The position numbers were made by a program, and so were the translations under genes. A stretch of 64,000 nucleotides of DNA. Origin: Penicillium oxalicum. Lineage: Eukaryota; Ascomycota; Eurotiomycetes; Eurotiales; Aspergillaceae. The notes beneath the pieces are model-generated. The model was not told the DNA's origin. It searched no databases and was given only the letters and a program-made list of their open reading frames with translations. Below, in pieces: positions 33,301 through 44,911 of the stretch (positions are counted from its first letter, which is position 1; each line of letters opens with the position of its first letter). The DNA lies in NCBI RefSeq assembly GCF_001723175.1, contig NC_064654.1, forward strand, positions 868,001 to 932,000. The letters run 5' to 3'.

Positions 33301-34079
33301 TGCCCTCGCCGTAGGCAGACTTGAGCACAACGAAGGGCTGCAGGATGATCGGCTCCCGGGAGAGCGCGGCGGGACCCAGAATGGTCGAGTCGCGGGGAAC
33401 CTCACGCCAGCCCAATACGCGAAGACCCAAGGATGCCGCCAGCTCCTCGAAAGTGGCCTTGGACTGTTGCAATGACACCTCATCGGGCTTGAAGAACAGG
33501 TTACCGACAGCATACTGGCCCAACGGAGGTAGCTCCACGCCAACCTCGCGCGCGAAATTCTTGATGAAAAACTTGTGAGGGATACTGGTCATCACACCGG
33601 CACCGTCACCGTCTCGTGCATCTGAGCCGACGGCTCCACGGTGGGTCATGTTGCAGAGCAAGTTGCGAGCTAGACCGCACACCGACGTCAGCGCGACCGT
33701 TCTTTACCGTGCAATGCAGAAGAAGGCGATTCCAGCCCCTTCCCTCGCCTCTCTCCGTCTGGATACCACCGAGGGTGAATTGTTGACTTACCATCGCTCA
33801 CAATCTTGTGACTCGGCTTACCCTTGATGTGGCTGTAAATTCCCCGAGCATGTCAGTTTCAGTTCAACAACGGCTGTCCCAACAATAAGACGAGGACACT
33901 TACGCAGCAAAGCCGACACCGCAGGCATCTTTCTCGTATTCGGGGTCATAGAGACCCTGCTTCTTGGGCAGAGCATTGGCCCAGCCATAGCCCTCTTTGG
34001 GCTGGTACTCCGAATACTCTTGAGGCGCCTGCTCTTCGCTTAAATCTTTGCCATAGATGTCCTCCAAAGTAAGACCCAT
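27380..34079 (-). CDS. gltA: NADH-type glutamate synthase (GOGAT), frameshifted in this sequence
   Basis: Transfers the glutamine amide to 2-oxoglutarate with NADH, giving two glutamates; with glutamine synthetase it forms the GS-GOGAT ammonium-assimilation cycle. Exons 33904-34079, 33792-33832, 30325-33669, 28772-30265 and 27380-28700 cover a fused large-plus-small-subunit enzyme. The glutaminase domain starts with CGVGFAAHIKG (nucleophile Cys after a 50-residue propeptide). The FMN synthase domain carries GEGGE and [10 protein letters not shown]; the 3Fe-4S motif is CHLNTCPVG; the Gly-rich alpha domain follows. The small-subunit part has [25 protein letters not shown], the FAD motif [12 protein letters not shown] and the NAD motif [10 protein letters not shown]. 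Exons sum to 6377 nt, one short of a frame: in the C-run complementary to 32204-32208 the frame shifts after [10 protein letters not shown], while the next frame continues with [11 protein letters not shown]. With one more base the protein would be 2125 residues, the expected length. Confidence 0.93.
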
Positions 34080-37000
34080 TCTTCCGTCGGGGGCCGACAG
34101 AGAATGCAATCACACGGGATGAAAGTGAGGGTTTGAAAAAGGAGACTCCTTGAGATCGGAAGGGGGATTCTCCGCCGGGGATTTTGGAGGCGGGGTGGAA
34201 TCGATAGGGGAGGTATGTCGTCACAAAAAGGCGGGCAGAGCGGACGAGGAAAGAGAATGTGTGATCGTGAAATTGAGCCCAGCAGCTGCTTGGAGGGGGA
34301 GGGGACAGGTGAAGCGTAAGAGAAGAGGAAGGAGGGAGAGGGTGGTAGCAGAAGATGAACTGTGAAGGAGGGGTGGAATTAAAAAAAAAGAGATGGACAG
34401 CGATTGCGGCAGCGCAAGCACCTGGTCCGGGGATTGTAGGACTTGGCTGAACCTCCGATGGATCCCCCCAAAGGGAAAGGAAACGGGAAAATTACGGGCT
34501 GTGGGGTTGAACGTGGCAAATGGATCTCTGGTGATCTTGACTGATGAGACCTGCATGTGCTCGTTTGCTACACTTTGAGGCAGTACGTGAACAATAAAGA
34601 GTCAGCGCAACTATGCTATTTGTGTATAGTGATTGGTGTGTCTGTCTTGACTGTGTGAGTCTTCTTACTGCCACAAATACAAGCCCAACTTGGCCATTCT
34701 CCGTTCATATCTAACAACCTGTACTATTGCCAGACATGACTGCTTGCCGGATGGTACAACTACTGTATACACCTTGTATAATGGCCATACACCACCAGAC
34801 CTAAATTTCCCCAGATCCATCGGGACTCGGATGGACGAAAGCGTCTCTCGAGCCAGGAGGGGGGGGGTGAACAGGTGGACAGGCCACATTCCATCGATTC
34901 AATCGACCGAGAGAAGTTGGAGACGTGCAATACTGCACCATGTAATCGTGGGCCGAGTAATGATAATCATTATGATTACGGCAAGCAATTCCTCAAAGAT
35001 AAGCGTGTTTGGGCCAATGAGAGGTGATGCTTTGCAACCAATGCACTAAAACGATTAGCTTTCGCCTACGTCAAGATCCTCGGTGGGGCGCGGGAGCACT
35101 GGAACATCCGGTACATCTGCTTGCATGTCCAAGCCCCAATACATTCGTACTGTACATACGTGCGTACGCCGTACAGGCACGCTGCCCTCTGGTGTGCAAT
35201 TTGACTCATCTGTCGTTGTCATTCAGGATGTATTGGTAATTAATTGTGCCCATAATACGTAGAAATGTACAGATCGAAGACTCCGAGGGCCGGGTCTGTC
35301 TCTCTCTCTCTTCTCCGCTCAGGGTCATCCAATTCACACGTCCGTAGCACATCTCAGATGTTTGATGCTCATCTCACATGGACTCTTGCCAGGCATTCAC
35401 GACTAACAGTGGTCGTTCAATATCCATGACTCCAACTTCAACTCTGAGCCGCCAATGATGGCTCTCGTCTCCCAATTGACTTGCTCCGCTGGTGGGCCTA
35501 TGACAATACCGATTCTCCCATTGGCCTTTGGGCCGCAACCAGGCAGGACATCAACGGCCAGCCCGCCCGGCCCTGTTTTGTCCTGAATGTCCTACCCACT
35601 CATCAGCAATAAAGCGAAAAAACTCTTGAATTGTTTTTCTCGTCGTTATTTCGATTTTGGCAGTCTGTTAATCGGGACATCTTTTGTGAGTCGGTCTAGT
35701 CCCATAGGTGCCAAGCCCATCCTAGTCGACTACTCCCAATTTAGCAGCTTGAAGCTATCCTGCCTAGGCCCGTCTTGGAAATCTCACTCCAGGAAGCGTA
35801 TTTTCGATTTTCGAATATTTGAATTTCTTCTCCCTTTTTCAGTCTCACTAATCCGGCCGAAGCTCCGTATTTTTGACCCCTCCCGTTGCGGACCCAGGTG
35901 GCCGGACGCTTGGTGGGGCATCTAACAAGGATGCAGTGCTTAATCCAAACTTATTTCCCCCTCCGACGTCTCAGTGGCACTTTTTGCACATGGACGCTAC
36001 CCTTCAGCGTCCTGGACAAGGCAACCAAACACTCCAGGCTGAGAAATTCAATTCAGTATGCACAATCTACAGGCTTGATCTAGATCTCCAACCGAATGTG
36101 CCGCCGAGCTAGGCAGCGTCATACAGGACGATCATATCACCTTGGCAGGCACGGACCAAATCAGTGCCAAGAGCAGAACGTGTATCAGACTGGACCCCGT
36201 AATGGTACACAAGCAAGAAAACTGGCTTGGCTGCATTGGGGGTTGAACCATTCATACAGAACAAGCAACCAGCACAGATCCGAGAAGGACTTGCCGATGT
36301 ATAGCACAGTCTACGAGAATTGATGGATCAAAACGGTATGGCATTGTGTCAACAAGATGATTTGCAACGACATGGTAGGTTGCGCCAGAGTCTCGAGGCA
36401 CGTTTCCATGGGTCGGGCGACTGAATCGGCTCGTCCGTGGCTACAGCAGAAGCTCATCATAATGCCATGGTCAAAATGCAACCTTGAAGAGTCGACCGCC
36501 TTACAAATCGAATCCCACCTCTGACCAAATGAGAAGAGCAACGCGCATCCATTCTTGCCAATAGACTATTGTACTTCATGTATTATTATAATTATTGTTT
36601 CTGACACCCGATCGACAGATACCGAGCCTGGCCATGGGTAATACTCCATTACATACAATACCAGTAATTCTGCCGTTCCTCTCCCGAGTCTCCTCCCCGC
36701 CCCCTTCCGCCCAGCCAACACACCACGCAATGGCTAAACACATCTCCAGAACTCCCAGTCCCACTCATGTGCATGTGCATCTAACTGACTGCAGTTTAGA
36801 GTGAACTCACTGACCTTCTTGCTCACAGCAGCCGCCCGGGACATTCCTGCAGCCCGAGTCAAAGAAGACTTCCCCCCACCCTTGACACAGCCAGCCAATC
36901 CTTTTAAATGAATCGAGCAAGGCCACCCGACATCACCCAATCAGCAATTCTCTTTTTTCCAAAACTCTCTACGAGCCTGCAACGAGTACCTCTCCCCTCA

Positions 37001-40000
37001 TCTCCAATCACCCAAGCCAGTGCACGGGACCAAAGATTCCCGAGGTCTTGATGGTAGTCAGCTCTCGCCTCTCCTCTCCTCCCCTCCCCTCCCCTCCCCT
37101 CCGCTCGCCGAAATCGGCGTCCCTGTCCAGCCTGTCTTTCCCGCATGCCCATCCTGCATCCGGATTGGTGTCGATTTCACCCTGGCTCGTTTTTTGGAGT
37201 CCATTCGAACTGCTTATCGCGGCTTGGTCGAAAATTGAGATCGCTAGCGCACCTCTTCCCCCTTTCACGAAGTAAACTAATGGTGTAGATTTCACGCCAA
37301 TGAAACGCAAACCCCCTATTCTTCCATTCATTTGGGCTATTCTGCTTCGTGGAGAAACACGTCGGTGCGATATTCTCTCCTGAGACGGAAAACTTGTCAT
37401 TCATGGATTAGAGTCAGTAGCCAGTAGCCAGTGGTCAGTAGTAAGGCATGGGTTGTGTTTATTTCAACGTCACATACTCTGCCATAATGTGCATCTACAC
37501 TGGTAGTAGCCACATCACTGCAATCATAGAGACATGCCCGATTGCGAATGCTCCAGATCGGTGACCCTCGCCTCCACTCTTTCGTGGTCCATAGCCCCTC
37601 CTGACAGGTGCGAATGTCGCTTCCCCAGGTATGAAGATCTTTGCGGCGATCAGTTGGTTGGGGTAAAGGAATGCTTTGTGGAGAATGGGCGAGAAGATAG
37701 ACATGTGTTCACTTATGCTCTATACATAGCATTGGAATAGAAAAAATATAACAGAGACGGAGATGTCAAGGTTCACCTTTGTACGGGCACCTATCTAGGG
37801 AACGTCGGTTCAGGTTGAAGAAGCATGTGCAAATCTTTAGCATCGTCGTTGCACGAGAAGCTCGCTCCTGTCTACAATCATCATTGGACAGCCTACATCA
37901 GCTACGATCGAACGTGTACGAAGAAAGCTGTCAATATTGTATGAAACCCATGTCTATGATTGTGCTATTTCTTCCATTCGGCTGGATCATCGTCTTTACT
38001 GGGGGAAAAATTGAATAGACTCTGCGCTTGTTAATTGCAAATCGGTATATGTTTCACCTATCCGAGCCGAGCGCTGCATGAACCTATTAGGATGTAGATA
38101 AGAATACACATACACTTTCTCGCGCTTGAACGACAAACTTTCCATTCATTGAAGTAGTACATATGTACACTCAACACTGTAGACCTGAAGCTCGAGAAAT
38201 CCACACTCTAGTACTCCGGCCACCAGCCCTTTGATAAGATCGACGTTTGGTGTGCCTCACTGCCTACTTTTCGCTGTCATTTGCATATGTGCTTAACTGG
38301 AGGTATCTTTGCAGAAATCCCAAGTCTCGACTCGGCAAGGAAAAACCATCCTCATCTTGATCAATCCCGCTCATTATTGCATCTGCCCAGTATGTATCTA
38401 TAGTCATGGTCTATAGTCATGGTACTCCATTCTCATACATCGTCATACATCCAATTCATCAATTCTCGGGAGCGGGCGGCTTCTCCGCTCGGTGGAACCT
38501 ATAGTGATCAATAATCGGCCAACTCCTCGATAGCGGCGGGCGATCCATTTAGGTTATACTGTAGGTGTAATCTATCTTGTGAAACGGACTGAAAGTACGG
38601 TCGTCATGACTATGCGTAGTTGCGTACAGCGTGTATCTTCAAAATACAGGGTGATCGTCGGAACGGTGCAAGCATGGAGAGCGAATCGAGACCAAGCAAA
38701 TCAGATCTTACAGTATGTATGTATCTTGAAGTCTCATTCCTAAGTGGACGATCAAAAGATCAGCATCTAACCAAAGGACCCCAGATCGATCGAACCACAC
38801 GGTTGGCAATTCTACCTTTGCCACTGGGAAGAAAGGATCCATGGGTAAGTCTTGCTCACTGTTAGTGCTTCTGTCTGACGTCCCTAGGTTGGCTCCTCCG
38901 CATGTCCTTCAATCATGTCTGAGACTTGGTGTGAAATTCAAACATACATTCCACTCAGGCTCTCTTCCTAGCCGGATTATACTGCCGAGGCCGTTCGCCA
39001 TCCACGGCACACAGTATGACAATGCAGCATGACCCTGCAGGGTTGACTATTTGCTATCCCATACCTATGTAATCTCCACTATGCGTTAGCATGAAATAGT
39101 CATGTAATCTAGATACTGGGTATAAACAAATCTCCAATGGAGATCTATTTGGATTCTACATGCATACATTCATGCGCAAAACAAAGTGCAATGTGCATGC
39201 CTTATGTTCAGTCATTACACAACCGTACTCATACCCAATTCACATGGTCCAGTCTTCGAGACTAATATGCGCGGTTCCAAGACCTCCAGCACAGTCCAGC
39301 GTAGACCCAATCATCGAAAGAACAAAATTCAAGACGCCTAGCGTACCGTTTGTGCTCGGATTCAAGTCTTCCCTCTCCCAGCGTGGCTGTGGCCTGTGCC
39401 CGTTCCCTCATATTAAATCACTAGTTCACTAGTGCGGACAGCGGTCTGCACGTCTCGAAGGCGGATGGTCCGGTTTCACCCGAGATCCCCAGTCCGCTTT
39501 GGGTTCACCGGCGCATGCAACAACGCTGACTACTCCGGGGCGGACTTTATTTCGGAACGTCTCGGAATCATCGGGTCCTGCACTGCACGAGGTGGAAAAG
39601 GTGCTTTTCCAACTGGGAGATGAATAATGGGGGGGTTGGCCTCGGTTCGCAGCTTTGCACCGAGCGTCATTGGTCTTTCAATCTTGAATACGGTACCTTG
39701 TGAGTATCTGTAACGTCAAATAAAAACCACATCAGCCGTGATGCTGCACTGCTGCAGGAACTCCTGTACAGTACGACCTTACAGAGAAGGCAAGAGGCAG
39801 CCTCATAAATGCTCTTACAGTACACTTTTGCATTTTACAGTATGTGGGACCTTGGGGGCCACATGGGAAGGATTCTAACTTTGGAGTACAGTTTGGACTT
39901 GTTCGACGGCCAACTGTCGGGGTTTCCCAGAGCCTCCCCGTATGCACGTCCCGGTCCTGTGGACCGGCAGTCTTGGCTTGTTGAGTATACCGTATTCATT

Positions 40001-40666
40001 CTTGGCCCACGATTTGGATATTGCATGTCGAGGCACATGCTGGGCGTTCAACTTTTTGCAGAGGAATGAGGGTGAAAGGTTCTCGGTCAGGAACGAAAAA
40101 TTGCGTTTTTTTTTTTTTGAGAATACCAATAAATAAGATTCCAGGAGCGATATGTTTATCGAATTCTGTACAGAACACGAATCTAATATTCCATTAGTAC
40201 TTATTCCTGTCGTACCTTCCTTGCGTAGTCCCGTCCTTAATACCTTTACATTCAATGGTGCAGATCTCTGTAGTAGGTGAAGTTGACTGCTCTTCTAGCG
40301 TCGATGCTACATCTCGACTGGATGATATAGCAGAAAGTCTGGAATAATAAATGTCTCACTCGCCGGATGACGGCAAAAAGACGGCTTTTGAAGCTCCCAC
40401 GAAATCCAATCCATCATCTTCGCGAATGAATCGATGCCCATAACTACGACATGAATGGCAAAAATCCAACCAAAAATATGTGTGAAGATTGTAAATAGCA
40501 GGCAATGCATCTTTTGGAGGGGAAAAATGAACAAGTTCCCCGGATATCTTGAATTATAGTACAGATTCCCATTTCAAGCACCAAGCATGTGCTAGAAACG
40601 GTTGAAATGATACTGCCAGCCTCCACAGGCAGACTGAAACACACCAGAGCAGCGCGCAACGACTTC
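34080..40666. other. Gene-poor region of 6.6 kb
   Basis: The left few hundred bases must be the gltA promoter (purine-rich on plus, CT-rich in the gene's orientation). Beyond that I find only short frames (longest about 130 codons) without motifs, splice pairs or good starts. Features seen are a short CT repeat near 35300, CCCCT repeats at about 37079-37103, direct repeats of CAGTAGC near 37418, a doubled CTATAGTCATGG at 38398-38421 and frequent GTAC-containing words around 35150 and 39760-39900. No tRNA, rRNA or transposase signal was found. Confidence 0.4.
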
Positions 40667-41323
40667 TCATGTGGAGGGAGCCTGCTGCTTCATCTCCTCT
40701 TCCACTTTCATTTCTTTTTCAAGGGCTGCAAAGTCACCCTTGAAGGAGTCCGACGCCGGCTCAAGTCTCACGTCCCAAACATCCTCACTGCTTGGCCCAG
40801 TTTTGTATTTGATCGCTTTCTTCTGGTTGTGCGCCCGAATCGCTTTTCTTCGCAAGTCATCCGACCATCCGCGGGTCTTCATACACAGCCAGAAATTGTC
40901 CCAGTGTTCGCTGCACGATCGCAGCTCACCGTAACGATAGACATTGACAAACTGGCCACCGAAAGATTGGCAGAAGAAAGCATAGTCGAATGCCGTGCGA
41001 CAGGACATGGAGTCCGCGTATAGAGATTCTGGCGCAATAGAAGATGCGGGTTGCGCGAGAGGCGCGCTCGTGTCAGGGTTGGCTGGCGCAGTTGTGGTTC
41101 CACTGTATGATTCGGGGCCTCTCCTTTGACTTGAATTGAGCTCAGCGTCTGCTTGCTGGAGCTCAGCGAGGATTTGCTTGAATTCCAAGTCGGCTTGTTC
41201 GTCCGGCGATAATTGTTTGGACGGAGGGATGGTATTTGTCTTTGACTCGGAGCCGGGCGTCGATGTGCTGGGCACTTCCTTGGGCGCCTCCCTTGATGTG
41301 TTTGAATTCCAAAGCCAGCCCAT
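40667..41323 (-). CDS. emi1: Emi1-like DUF3128 twin-CX9C protein
   Basis: Member of the DUF3128 family that includes yeast Emi1 (early meiotic induction; linked to mitochondrial function). Single exon of 218 residues from ATG 41321-41323; the frame is open upstream but the MGWLWNSN start is the conserved-looking one, after an in-frame upstream region with no support. Residues 1-100 are Ser/Pro/Glu-rich and disordered. The conserved domain has two CX9C pairs, Cys108-Cys118 and Cys137-Cys147, around a VYRYGELRSC segment, followed by a Lys/Arg-rich helix and acidic tail. Twin CX9C spacing is the hallmark of intermembrane-space proteins oxidised by Mia40, which I infer here. Divergently transcribed from yme2, whose product is also mitochondrial. 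Confidence 0.85.
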   Translation of the reverse strand: MGWLWNSNTSREAPKEVPSTSTPGSESKTNTIPPSKQLSPDEQADLEFKQILAELQQADAELNSSQRRGPESYSGTTTAPANPDTSAPLAQPASSIAPESLYADSMSCRTAFDYAFFCQSFGGQFVNVYRYGELRSCSEHWDNFWLCMKTRGWSDDLRRKAIRAHNQKKAIKYKTGPSSEDVWDVRLEPASDSFKGDFAALEKEMKVEEEMKQQAPST

Positions 41324-41422
41324 TGTGATGTAGTTTGTCAGGTGCTTGTTAATTTGTATGTTTGAATGTTGAGCACACTGCGCTGCGCCGAGGACGTGGC
41401 TATGAGAGAGAAAGTGACAGGT

Positions 41423-41428
41423 CACGTG
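41423..41428. promoter_or_regulatory. CACGTG E-box in emi1-yme2 shared promoter
   Basis: A palindromic CACGTG within TCACGTGC lies about 100 bp from the emi1 ATG and 136 bp from the yme2 ATG. It is a typical bHLH core (Cbf1/SREBP/Pho4 type). Binding is inferred only from sequence. Confidence 0.4.
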
Positions 41429-41563
41429 CTTAGCGATAAGGAAGCGCCAGGTACGGCTATCGATAAGACCTGCACGACGTCATGGCCATCGCTCATGGAG
41501 GACCCAAACCTTGTTCTTTCCTTTTGACACAAGGCCTGGCTGCGGTGTTTGTTCTCTCATGCG

Positions 41564-44183
41564 ATGAGACCTGCACTCAAGATGGGAGCTCCCCCGATGG
41601 GAAGAGTCTCGCTATGGGCCACAAGTGGCCGAGTCAGTCATTCTCATATGAGGGGAAGACTGACTCCTCCTCGATGCTTCCCGCCAATCAGCCGACGCAA
41701 TGCATCTTCTGTTCAATCTGGGCACATTAAGCTCGAGCAGAATGAAGGAATTCTCTATCTGAACAGTATGTGAAGGTTGCCGAGTTATTTGATTGAATCC
41801 AGACTGATACTCCAGCTTTAAGACATCTTCCCGCAGCGCCTACAATGGTTCCTGCGCGGTCCTCTCAGCCACGTACAGCCTCTAGAGGGGACATTGAAAA
41901 AGATTAATCGCCCAGATCTGGCAGCATCTGATCCAGAAGCGATTGCTCGACTGGCTTGTCCGAAGAGTCTTGGACTTGAGGTTAAAGAAGTGGTCCCGAG
42001 GTACAAGGAAGGCGGAGCATTCATTAAATATGCCAGAAACCCCGAGACAAGCGACGAAGAGCTCAGAGCAGCGATTCAAGATCATCTGAAGAAAAATCCG
42101 ATCAGACCTTGGTATAGCCCTTTGCAGAACTCGGAAGCAGATCTCGTGCAAGGCCGACCCTGGATTGAAGATATGGCCAGAATTCCCAGCCAAACCCTGC
42201 GAGTTGAATTTTTACCAGACTCTGCCGAGGGGAAAGCAGTTGAACTCACCCAGGAGACTCTCTATACTCTCTTTCGTCCATTTGGAAAACTTCTGGATAT
42301 TCAGCCTCAGCCCTCTGACTCCAAAGTCGAGCCGCGGTACGCTATCTTGCGCTTCAGCCGGCCACGGTTTGCGGTGATGGCACGGAATTGCATGCATGGC
42401 TACGTCGTTCGTGAGGCTGAAGGGGGCGGTAAAGCAGGGACTCGCTTCAAGATCAACTACGAGCGCAAGATCAAGCTGTCTGTCATCAAAGATTGGATTA
42501 TGAATCATCCGCGTATTGTTATCCCTGCTCTTGCAGCCTTGCTTGCCACCCTCACAGTCATCATTTTTGATCCAATTCGCACATTCTTCATCACATTGAA
42601 GATCAAGGCTTCTCACCACACCGAGGACAATGCGGCGATCCAGTGGATCCGCAGGCAAGTGAGCAAAGCGAATAGAATGTATTTTGGCAACCGGCGAACA
42701 GATCCTCGAGGCCTAGCAGCGATCTGGGAGGATCGACAAAATGATATTTCGCAGCTGCGAGCATGGCTGACAGAGACAGTGGAGACTTTCATTGTCATTC
42801 ATGGTCCTCGGGGTTCTGGAAAACGAGAGCTTGTGTTTGACCAGGCATTGAAAGACCACAAATACAAGGTTGTCATCGACTGCAAACAACTACAAGATGC
42901 GCGAGGAGACACCGCCAAGATCTCCCGAGCTGCAGCTCAAGTGGGATATCGACCTATCTTTTCGTGGATGAACAGCATCAGCAGTTGGATTGACCTGGCC
43001 GCGCAAGGAATGATTGGGACCAAGGCCGGTTTCAGCGAAACCTTGGATGCTCAGCTCAGCAAAATTTGGCAGAACACGGCAGTTGCTATGAAGCGCGTCG
43101 CACTTGAAAGTCGAAATAAGAACGACAAGGACGCCAACATTAGTGACGACGAGTATTTGGAAGCACACCCTGAGAAGAGACCCGTGGTGATTATTGATAA
43201 CTTTGCCTATGATTCTGAAGGCGATATTGTTCTCGACAAGCTCACAGAGTGGGCTGCCGGTTTGACTACCTCCAACATTGCCCATGTCATCTTCCTCACT
43301 ACCGATTCGTCGTACTCGAAGCCATTGAGCAAGGCACTACCGAACCAAGTCTTCCGGACTATCGGCCTGGGGGACTGTTCCCCCGAAGTGGGCCGCCGCT
43401 TTGTGATGAGCCACCTCGATACGGAAGCAGAGAGCCACAAAAATGTGTCTGACAACAAGCCGGCACGAAACTTGACTGGTCTAGATGATTGTATCAAAGT
43501 TTTGGGTGGGCGTATCACTGATCTTGAGTTCATGGCCCATCGCATTGAGGCTGGAGAAACGCCAAAAGGTATGATCTCTCGTGGCGAGTCTAACCAAAAA
43601 CGCTTAATGCTAACTTGATCACATAGCTGCGGTCAACCGGATCGTCGATCAATCGGCTTCTGAGATCATGAAAATCTTCATCCTCGGGACAGATTCGGCC
43701 ACTCCGCAATGGACTCGTGAGCAAGCCTGGCACTTGATCAAGTCGTTGGCTCACGCCAAGGACGGTTCCCTTTTGTACAACAAGATCCTCCTATCAGACA
43801 TGTTTAAAGAGAACGGCGAGGCTACTCTACGAGCTCTCGAGCAAGCGGAACTTATCTCGGTCACCTCTGTCCAAGGATTCCCCAAGTACATCAAGCCTGG
43901 CAAGCCCGTCTACCAAGCCGCTTTCCAACGCTTGATCGAGAACAGAACTCTGGAGGGTCGGCTTGACTTGTCAATCCTCGGGAAACTCATCGGACAGGAA
44001 AATAAAAGCATTAGCAAGTACGAGCAGGAGTTGCAATTGCTTGGATCACTGCCGAAGCAGCCTCGGGAATTGACATCCCGTATCGAATGGCTTTTGCACA
44101 AGATCCAAGGATCGCAGTCCAAGATTCTCAAATATGAGGCAGACAGTGCAGTTTTGTCCAAGCTATTGCAACATGAGAAATAA
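41564..44183 (+). CDS. yme2: Mitochondrial escape protein Yme2/Rna12
   Basis: Integral inner-membrane protein needed in yeast for maintenance of mitochondrial DNA nucleoids and rRNA processing. Exons 41564-41765, 41823-43568 and 43627-44183 join to 834 residues; introns are 57 and 58 bp. The start at 41564 gives an Arg/Ser-rich, acid-free N-terminus (a presequence), then HIKLEQNEGILYLNN across the first junction. An RRM-like domain lies near residues 190-280 (LRVEFLPD, RYAILRFSRPRFAVMA). A single transmembrane helix (IPALAALLATLTVIIF) follows. The P-loop NTPase-like Rna12 domain carries Walker A GPRGSGKR at 395-402 and a DVIIDNF-like VVIIDNFAYD segment. The C-terminus is helical. An ATG in another frame at 41482 is not used because it does not lead into the conserved region. 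Confidence 0.92.
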
Positions 44184-44911
44184 GCCATACGCGGCTATGT
44201 TGAAGGATACAATGGATCTATTGATTGATTGCTGGCGTCATTTCTCGTACCCATCATCTCCGCAAAGCAAAGGTCCTCAGATCAACCATTAATGGACCAT
44301 GTACATAGTTCGATGACCAATTAATATTATGCTACTGACAAGAGCGTGCGATTGGAAACTGGTTCGTCTATTGAAGAAAAAAAAAGAATGCAGGTCGATC
44401 GCTGAACGAGAGATCGCAGGGGCAGAAGCGAGTCGACTGACGGTCATTGACAGACCTTGGCCCACTATTGAGGCGAATAAACACGCAAGCTTGCAATAAA
44501 CCCACCCGTACCTCACGATCCATAACACAAGCGGCCTAGACTTTCCGTCTTCAGTAACTGCATTCAAGGCAGCTGGGGTGCGTCAACTAAAAGTGTGGAC
44601 ATGATCCAGGATGAATCGCGATTGATGAGATAAGCAGCTTGTGATGGATCATCCCTCTCCCCCATCGACCGTTTCAACATGTTCTTCGAGGGTTCTAGAA
44701 GCAAGACAAAACTTTGCAAATTGTTCTCAGTCCACTGACCACAACAGAGTGTTTGAATTTCTGTTGACCTATTTCTTGACTAATTGAGTGTCATCTGCTG
44801 GACTGCTGCGCAGAGACCAACGCGGGTTGACACTGCGCAGACAGCCAGCCCAACAGTTACTTCCCCAGGAATCCTTGCCGGACGCTATCCACCTTGATAG
44901 ATGAGCACAAC
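44184..44911. other. Intergenic, P450-like gene promoter
   Basis: No gene recognised. Contains an A-run near 44376 and otherwise ordinary composition. Confidence 0.4.
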
